DNA from: a virus
Reading direction: 5' to 3' (one strand)
Virus record (IMG/VR): IMGVR_UViG_3300008952_002784
Span: 62,001-126,000 of that record
Length of the DNA: 64,000 nucleotides
Shown: positions 59,634 to 64,000 of the stretch, one piece after another
How positions within the stretch are numbered: position 1 is the stretch's first letter
Layout: each line of letters begins with the position of its first letter
Program-made: the position numbers and the translations under genes
The notes under the pieces: model-generated
The model's input: only the letters and a program-made list of their open reading frames with translations
The model's database searches: none
Told to the model about the DNA's origin: nothing

Positions 59634-62600
59634 ATGGCTGAACAGACATTTAAGTCACCTGGATTTTTTGAACAGGAAATTGATTTGTCCGCAACCCGGG
59701 CAACCCCGCTAGGAACACCTGCTGGTGTTATCGGTACTTCAGAAAAAGGTCCTGCATTCGTACCTGTTACTGTTGGATCCTATGCGGATTTTGAGTCTAA
59801 GTTTGGAACGCTAGATTCTAATAGATTTGGGCCCTATGCGGTACGAGAATTTCTAAAATACAAAAAATCTGCAACGTACCTTCGAGTTTTAGGTGCAGGT
59901 GCAAATTCAACAACAGCAGATATTACAACTACACGTAATAAGGGTACAGTGAAAAATGCTGGCTTTTATGTAGGTGGTACAGCAACAACATCAATGGGCT
60001 CAGCCGGCGGGCATCGTGGAGTAGTCCAATTTCTTTGTGCAGAGCACTCAGTTAATTTCGCTCACGAACAAGCTGGATATCCTGTTTTTAGTGATAATGA
60101 CTCATTTACAGGAAAATTTGGATCCAGATCAGCAGATGGTACTGTCAATCTAGTACGTGCTGTATTATTCACAACTACAGGCTCTAGATTTGAAGTTATC
60201 GACGGAAATCAACGTTATACTGATGCAGGAGGTCTAACAGGTCTTTCTGATGCAAACGGCGGGATGGACGATCTTGCAGGAATATATGATTTGGGATTGG
60301 GAGATCCTCGAACTGCCACAGGTGCAGGACACTTCAAACTAGTACTATCATGCTCTGCAGGTACTTCTTTTGCTAATGATGAATCAGCAAGCGGAAGAAG
60401 AATATATACAGCATCACTAGACCCTAGTGACAAGAACTATGTTGGAAAAATTCTCAACACAGATCCATGGAAATTTCAAGAGCAGCAGCATTTACTCTAC
60501 TTGGACTTTGCTGTTGAAAATGAATTAGCTTCAGGCTCACTAAATCCAGGATCAGTAGCACTACTTTCTGGATCAACATCTACCACATCCACCGGTGGAG
60601 ATACATCTACACAGTTCTTGCAACTGTTTGGTAGATATGATACTAGATATACGACACCACAGACGCCAGAAATTATTTCACAGCCATACGGCAAGACTGA
60701 GTACGATCTCTTTCGTTTTGAGACTATATCAGATGGTGCTTGGGGAAATGACAAAGTAAAGATTAGTATTGCCAATCTACGTGCGTCATCTGATCCTAAA
60801 AACAAGTACGGAACATTTGATGTTCAAGTAAGGAAGTTTGACGATACTGATTTGAATACTCAAATAGTTGAACACTATCCTAAGTGCACCTTAGATCCCA
60901 ATGATGAAAGATATATTGCTCGTCAAATTGGCGACAAGAAGGTTTATTATAACTTCGACGCAGACGAACCAGACGAGCGTCGCTTAGTAATACATGGAAA
61001 ATATCCAAACAGATCTAATAGAATAAGAGTTGTTATGAATAGCAAGCTGGAGGCTGGTGAAGTACCTCAAGAGGCATTGCCATTCGGCTTCAGGGGCGTC
61101 CCAGTACTCAAGACGTCAGATACTCTTACAGATTTAGGTCACTTAGCACTCAAGAATGAGCACAATATTTCGATTGGTGAGACACATTCAGCATCAAATA
61201 CTAGACTTTCATGCTCAGGTTCAACAAATCTGACAGGATCAATCGTTCCGCCATTACCATTTAGATTCAAAGTAACACGAGGTGATGTTAGTCAAACTCA
61301 TTCAGGTTACGTGGGACAAACAGGTACTAATGAAAGGGTTGATTCTAAGTTATACTGGGGTGTGAAGTTTGAAAGAATGCCAGTATCATCGTCATCACCA
61401 AGCGGTGACTTTAGTAATTCATGTTTGAACTCTAATGTAGCAGCACTGCCAAACCCGCTAATTAAGGCATATTCAAAGTTTGGAGGCATTGCCAAGCTTG
61501 ATACAGTAGTTACGGGCGGCGCAGCAGATAACTTCAACAACAATAAATTTACACTAGCGAGAGTAGCGCTTTACAACCAGTTACAAAGTGGACATATTAC
61601 ACATGTTTCCGGGACAGCAAAAGAGCACATGTTGGAAGCTGCATATATAAGAAACGGTCGTCCGGATCCAAACACATATACAGTCGATGATCCCAATAAC
61701 TTCTCTAGAGTAACACTGGCAACGCTAGTTCATTCGTCTTCGACGGTATTCAATAGATTCACAGACTATCTCAAGTTCAGTACAATGTTTTACGGCGGCT
61801 TTGATGGACTTAACATCTTAGATAAAGATAGCCACTTGATGAGAGACCGCGCAGCGTCCATGGATACAGGGGGTAAAGCAACAACTGCAACTCCCAATAT
61901 TGGATTATTTACACATGTCGCAGGATCAGGAAGAAACAACAATGTAGTTAGCTCTTACAAGCGAGCTGCACAAATTCTAACAGATCCTTTAGCGTCTAGA
62001 ATTAACGTTCTGGCCATCCCGGGTATTCGAGATTCTTTTGTAACAGATCATGTACTTTCTTATGTAAAAGATTATGGCATGGCCATTTATCTTATGGAGA
62101 TGCTCAACTATGACGTTGATGCTACACGTCTATACGATGATTCAAAAACAAAAGTAAACGTACAGGAAACAGTCGAACAATTTGATAGTCGTTCAATAGA
62201 TAATAACTACGCAGCTGCATACTTTCCAGATGTCAGAATAAATGATCCCGTCAATAACAGACATGTAAAAGTACCTGCATCTGTTGTGGCATTGGGAGCA
62301 CTGGCCTATAATGACAAAGTATCATTCCCATGGTTTGCACCTGCAGGATTCAATAGAGGTGCACTAGATAACGTCAAGAATGTTTCTGTTAGGCTTAATG
62401 CTGCTGATCGCGATGATTTGTACGATGGGAGAATCAACCCGATTGCTGTATTCCCTAATGGGGGTCACGTAATCTTTGGTCAAAAGACACTCCAACAAGC
62501 AAAGTCTGCACTAGACAGAGTAAACGTAAGAAGGCTTTTACTTGAAGTTAAAAGACTTATCGTTAATGTTGCTAGAGGTCTATTGTTTGAACAGAATACA

Positions 62601-62828
62601 CCTGAGACACGTGCGAGGTTTGTCAATCAGGCAGCACCTCTTCTTGCACTAGTCCAAGCTCAAGCGGGAATTGAATCCTTTAGGGTTGTCATGGATGACA
62701 CTAATAACACAGAGGCAGATAGAGAATCAAATAGATTGAACGGAAGAATAATAATTGTTCCTACTAGATCGATTGAGTTTATATCAATCGACTTTGTGGT
62801 CACAAATAGTGGGGTTTCATTCGAGTAA
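59634..62828 (+). CDS. 18: Tail sheath protein 1, gp18-like
   Basis: A 1064-residue sheath subunit, much longer than T4 gp18 (659). The N-terminus (MAEQTFKSPGFFEQEIDLSA, then GTPAGVIGTSEKGPAFVPVT) and the C-terminal core (KSALDRVNVRRLLLEVKRLI, then NVARGLLFEQNTPETRARFV and SIEFISIDFVVTNSG) are the conserved ends of contractile sheath proteins that interlock neighbouring subunits. The extra length lies in the middle, Gly/Ser/Thr-rich inserted domains that would face outwards. Hundreds of copies would be made per particle set; the start follows AAGGAGAG. A second sheath-like gene begins 48 bases downstream. Confidence 0.93.
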   Translation: MAEQTFKSPGFFEQEIDLSATRATPLGTPAGVIGTSEKGPAFVPVTVGSYADFESKFGTLDSNRFGPYAVREFLKYKKSATYLRVLGAGANSTTADITTTRNKGTVKNAGFYVGGTATTSMGSAGGHRGVVQFLCAEHSVNFAHEQAGYPVFSDNDSFTGKFGSRSADGTVNLVRAVLFTTTGSRFEVIDGNQRYTDAGGLTGLSDANGGMDDLAGIYDLGLGDPRTATGAGHFKLVLSCSAGTSFANDESASGRRIYTASLDPSDKNYVGKILNTDPWKFQEQQHLLYLDFAVENELASGSLNPGSVALLSGSTSTTSTGGDTSTQFLQLFGRYDTRYTTPQTPEIISQPYGKTEYDLFRFETISDGAWGNDKVKISIANLRASSDPKNKYGTFDVQVRKFDDTDLNTQIVEHYPKCTLDPNDERYIARQIGDKKVYYNFDADEPDERRLVIHGKYPNRSNRIRVVMNSKLEAGEVPQEALPFGFRGVPVLKTSDTLTDLGHLALKNEHNISIGETHSASNTRLSCSGSTNLTGSIVPPLPFRFKVTRGDVSQTHSGYVGQTGTNERVDSKLYWGVKFERMPVSSSSPSGDFSNSCLNSNVAALPNPLIKAYSKFGGIAKLDTVVTGGAADNFNNNKFTLARVALYNQLQSGHITHVSGTAKEHMLEAAYIRNGRPDPNTYTVDDPNNFSRVTLATLVHSSSTVFNRFTDYLKFSTMFYGGFDGLNILDKDSHLMRDRAASMDTGGKATTATPNIGLFTHVAGSGRNNNVVSSYKRAAQILTDPLASRINVLAIPGIRDSFVTDHVLSYVKDYGMAIYLMEMLNYDVDATRLYDDSKTKVNVQETVEQFDSRSIDNNYAAAYFPDVRINDPVNNRHVKVPASVVALGALAYNDKVSFPWFAPAGFNRGALDNVKNVSVRLNAADRDDLYDGRINPIAVFPNGGHVIFGQKTLQQAKSALDRVNVRRLLLEVKRLIVNVARGLLFEQNTPETRARFVNQAAPLLALVQAQAGIESFRVVMDDTNNTEADRESNRLNGRIIIVPTRSIEFISIDFVVTNSGVSFE

Positions 62829-62876
62829 TGAATACCTATAATATGAAATTAAGATCTACAGTTAGGAGCGAACAGA

Positions 62877-64000
62877 ATGGCTGAGCTTACCTTTAAAAGC
62901 CCTGGTATAAGTACCCGAGAGATAGACCTAAGCGGTCCCACCACAATATCTCCACAAGGAACACCCGCCGGGATCATAGGAACATCACTTAAGGGTCATG
63001 CCTTTGTTCCAATCACAGTTGCAACCTATCAGGATTTTGTAGCTGAATTTGGAGGAACGGACGGTGAAAAGTTTGGTCCTTTAGCAATGAGAGAGTGGAT
63101 GAGAAGTGCACGGGCGGGAACATATGTTAGAGTTCTTGGTGTTGGGGACGGAAAGAAAAGATCAACTTCTGGTGATAACACAGGAAGAGTAAATAATGCA
63201 GGATTTACAGTCGGGCAAAGATTAGTTCAAGCTAACGGAAATGTCAGCGACAATACATATGCAGGCTCAACTAATGCTAACGGTGGTGCACTCGGTAGGT
63301 CATACTTCTTGGGGTGCTATTTATCTGATTCTAACGGCTCTACAGTGCTCAAGGGAGCAGGAATTACTGGCAAATCAATATTAGGTGCGTCAGGTTCGCA
63401 TCCGATGGTCCGAGGTGTACTTTTTGCGCCCTCCGGTGTTTTACTAGCACTTTCATCAACAGCAGTTGGTGTAGGCACAAATGATCCCGTAACAAATCTT
63501 GCAGCGTATAGTACGTTTGGCGCTTCAGCTAATGCAGGATCTGCCATAGGCTCAGTCAACTTATCAAACTCAAATCAGAACTTTGTAATGTTGCTCAACG
63601 GACATTCAGCTACTGATGAATATCCGTCAATTTACTCAGCCTCATTCGACCCGGATGCTGCACAATATTTCCACAAAGTATTCAATACTGATCCAGCAAA
63701 AATTGAAAAAGCTGGACATTATCTATACGCACATTGGAATTCATATCAGTCACATACAACTCTGACCGGATCCGGAATCACTGCGGGAATTGCGCCGACA
63801 GGATCTCTCCATGAAGCAGCATTCCTTCTTTCAGGAACACAAGGTAGAAACGCAGGAACAACTTCAGTACCTAACTTCGAAGGCTTTGAAGAAAGGTATC
63901 AAGCAGCCTTCTCCCCATGGATCGTTTCTCAAAAGTTCGGTGGACAAAGAAAGAATCTTTTCAAGTTTCATGCACTAGACGATGGAGCACGAGGAAATGA
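62877..64000 (+). CDS. Tail sheath protein 2, gp18-like (3' end outside window)
   Basis: Open from ATG 62877 (after AGGAGCG) to the window end: 374 codons and a partial one, no stop seen. The start (MAELTFKSPGISTREIDLSG, then GTPAGIIGTSLKGHAFVPIT) matches that of the first sheath protein almost segment by segment, including FGPLAMREWMRSARAGTYVR against FGPYAVREFLKYKKSATYLR, so this is a second sheath paralogue. The middle region diverges. It is either a second structural subunit that co-assembles, or a sheath variant. The end of the gene, and the tube gene expected after it, lie beyond the window. Confidence 0.9.
   Translation, partial: MAELTFKSPGISTREIDLSGPTTISPQGTPAGIIGTSLKGHAFVPITVATYQDFVAEFGGTDGEKFGPLAMREWMRSARAGTYVRVLGVGDGKKRSTSGDNTGRVNNAGFTVGQRLVQANGNVSDNTYAGSTNANGGALGRSYFLGCYLSDSNGSTVLKGAGITGKSILGASGSHPMVRGVLFAPSGVLLALSSTAVGVGTNDPVTNLAAYSTFGASANAGSAIGSVNLSNSNQNFVMLLNGHSATDEYPSIYSASFDPDAAQYFHKVFNTDPAKIEKAGHYLYAHWNSYQSHTTLTGSGITAGIAPTGSLHEAAFLLSGTQGRNAGTTSVPNFEGFEERYQAAFSPWIVSQKFGGQRKNLFKFHALDDGARGN

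Noticed and set aside
63790-63978. Short overlapping frame of 62 codons in the second sheath gene
   Set aside because: The sheath frame from 62877 is open through this region and matches the first sheath protein; the other frame is a shadow.
1-64000. Search for tRNA genes, CRISPR repeats and insertion sequences
   Set aside because: Gaps are all under about 130 bases and none folds as a tRNA; no regularly spaced repeats; no transposase gene or terminal inverted repeats. The mobile elements are the inteins and the homing endonuclease.

Overview
The window is a continuous piece of a large T4-like (myovirus-type) bacteriophage genome. All genes lie on the + strand, are packed with 1-4 base overlaps or very short gaps, and most recognisable products are counterparts of T4 virion, packaging or recombination proteins. 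Ribosome binding sites are ordinary (AGGAG/AGGAGG), so the host is a bacterium with a canonical anti-Shine-Dalgarno; the host cannot be named from the sequence. Very large Gly/Ser/Thr-rich adhesin-like proteins, LamG folds and a ribosomal protein bS21 homologue resemble environmental (often aquatic) large phages, but that is inference.

Layout. (1) 1-2.35 kb: baseplate wedge genes (gp25-like, cut by the window edge, then gp6-like). (2) 2.36-32.1 kb: thirteen mostly giant structural genes, probably baseplate periphery and host-binding fibres: DNRLRE-like, LamG/concanavalin-fold proteins, a fibre ending in an S74 self-cleaving chaperone, FN3-like proteins and several proteins I cannot name. (3) 32.1-37.5 kb: a recombination/replication block (RuvC-like resolvase, DNA primase, a single-chain Mre11-Rad50/gp47-gp46 fusion) and two small unknowns. 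(4) 37.5-53.2 kb: packaging and head: large terminase, a portal gene interrupted by three inteins, prohead protease, putative core proteins, a bS21 homologue, scaffold and major capsid protein, closed by a strong terminator. (5) 53.2-55.7 kb: a free-standing EDxHD homing endonuclease with its own sigma70-like promoter, two small genes and a second strong terminator. (6) 55.7-64 kb: small coiled-coil/membrane protein, neck and tail-completion genes (gp13-, gp14-, gp15-like) and two tandem tail sheath genes, the second cut by the window end.

How it works together: terminase pumps DNA through the portal into a prohead built on scaffold and matured by the gp21-like protease; neck and completion proteins join it to a contractile tail whose sheath genes end the window; the baseplate and fibre genes at the start make the other tip of that tail. 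The most unusual points are the portal gene with three inteins in conserved sites (one ending in Tyr-Gln instead of His-Asn), the Mre11-Rad50 single-chain fusion, the bS21 homologue inside the head operon, the tandem sheath genes, and a recurring TAYTTAW motif in intergenic gaps that may be the late promoter. No tRNA, rRNA, CRISPR array or insertion sequence was seen, and no stretch longer than about 130 bases lacks a gene.
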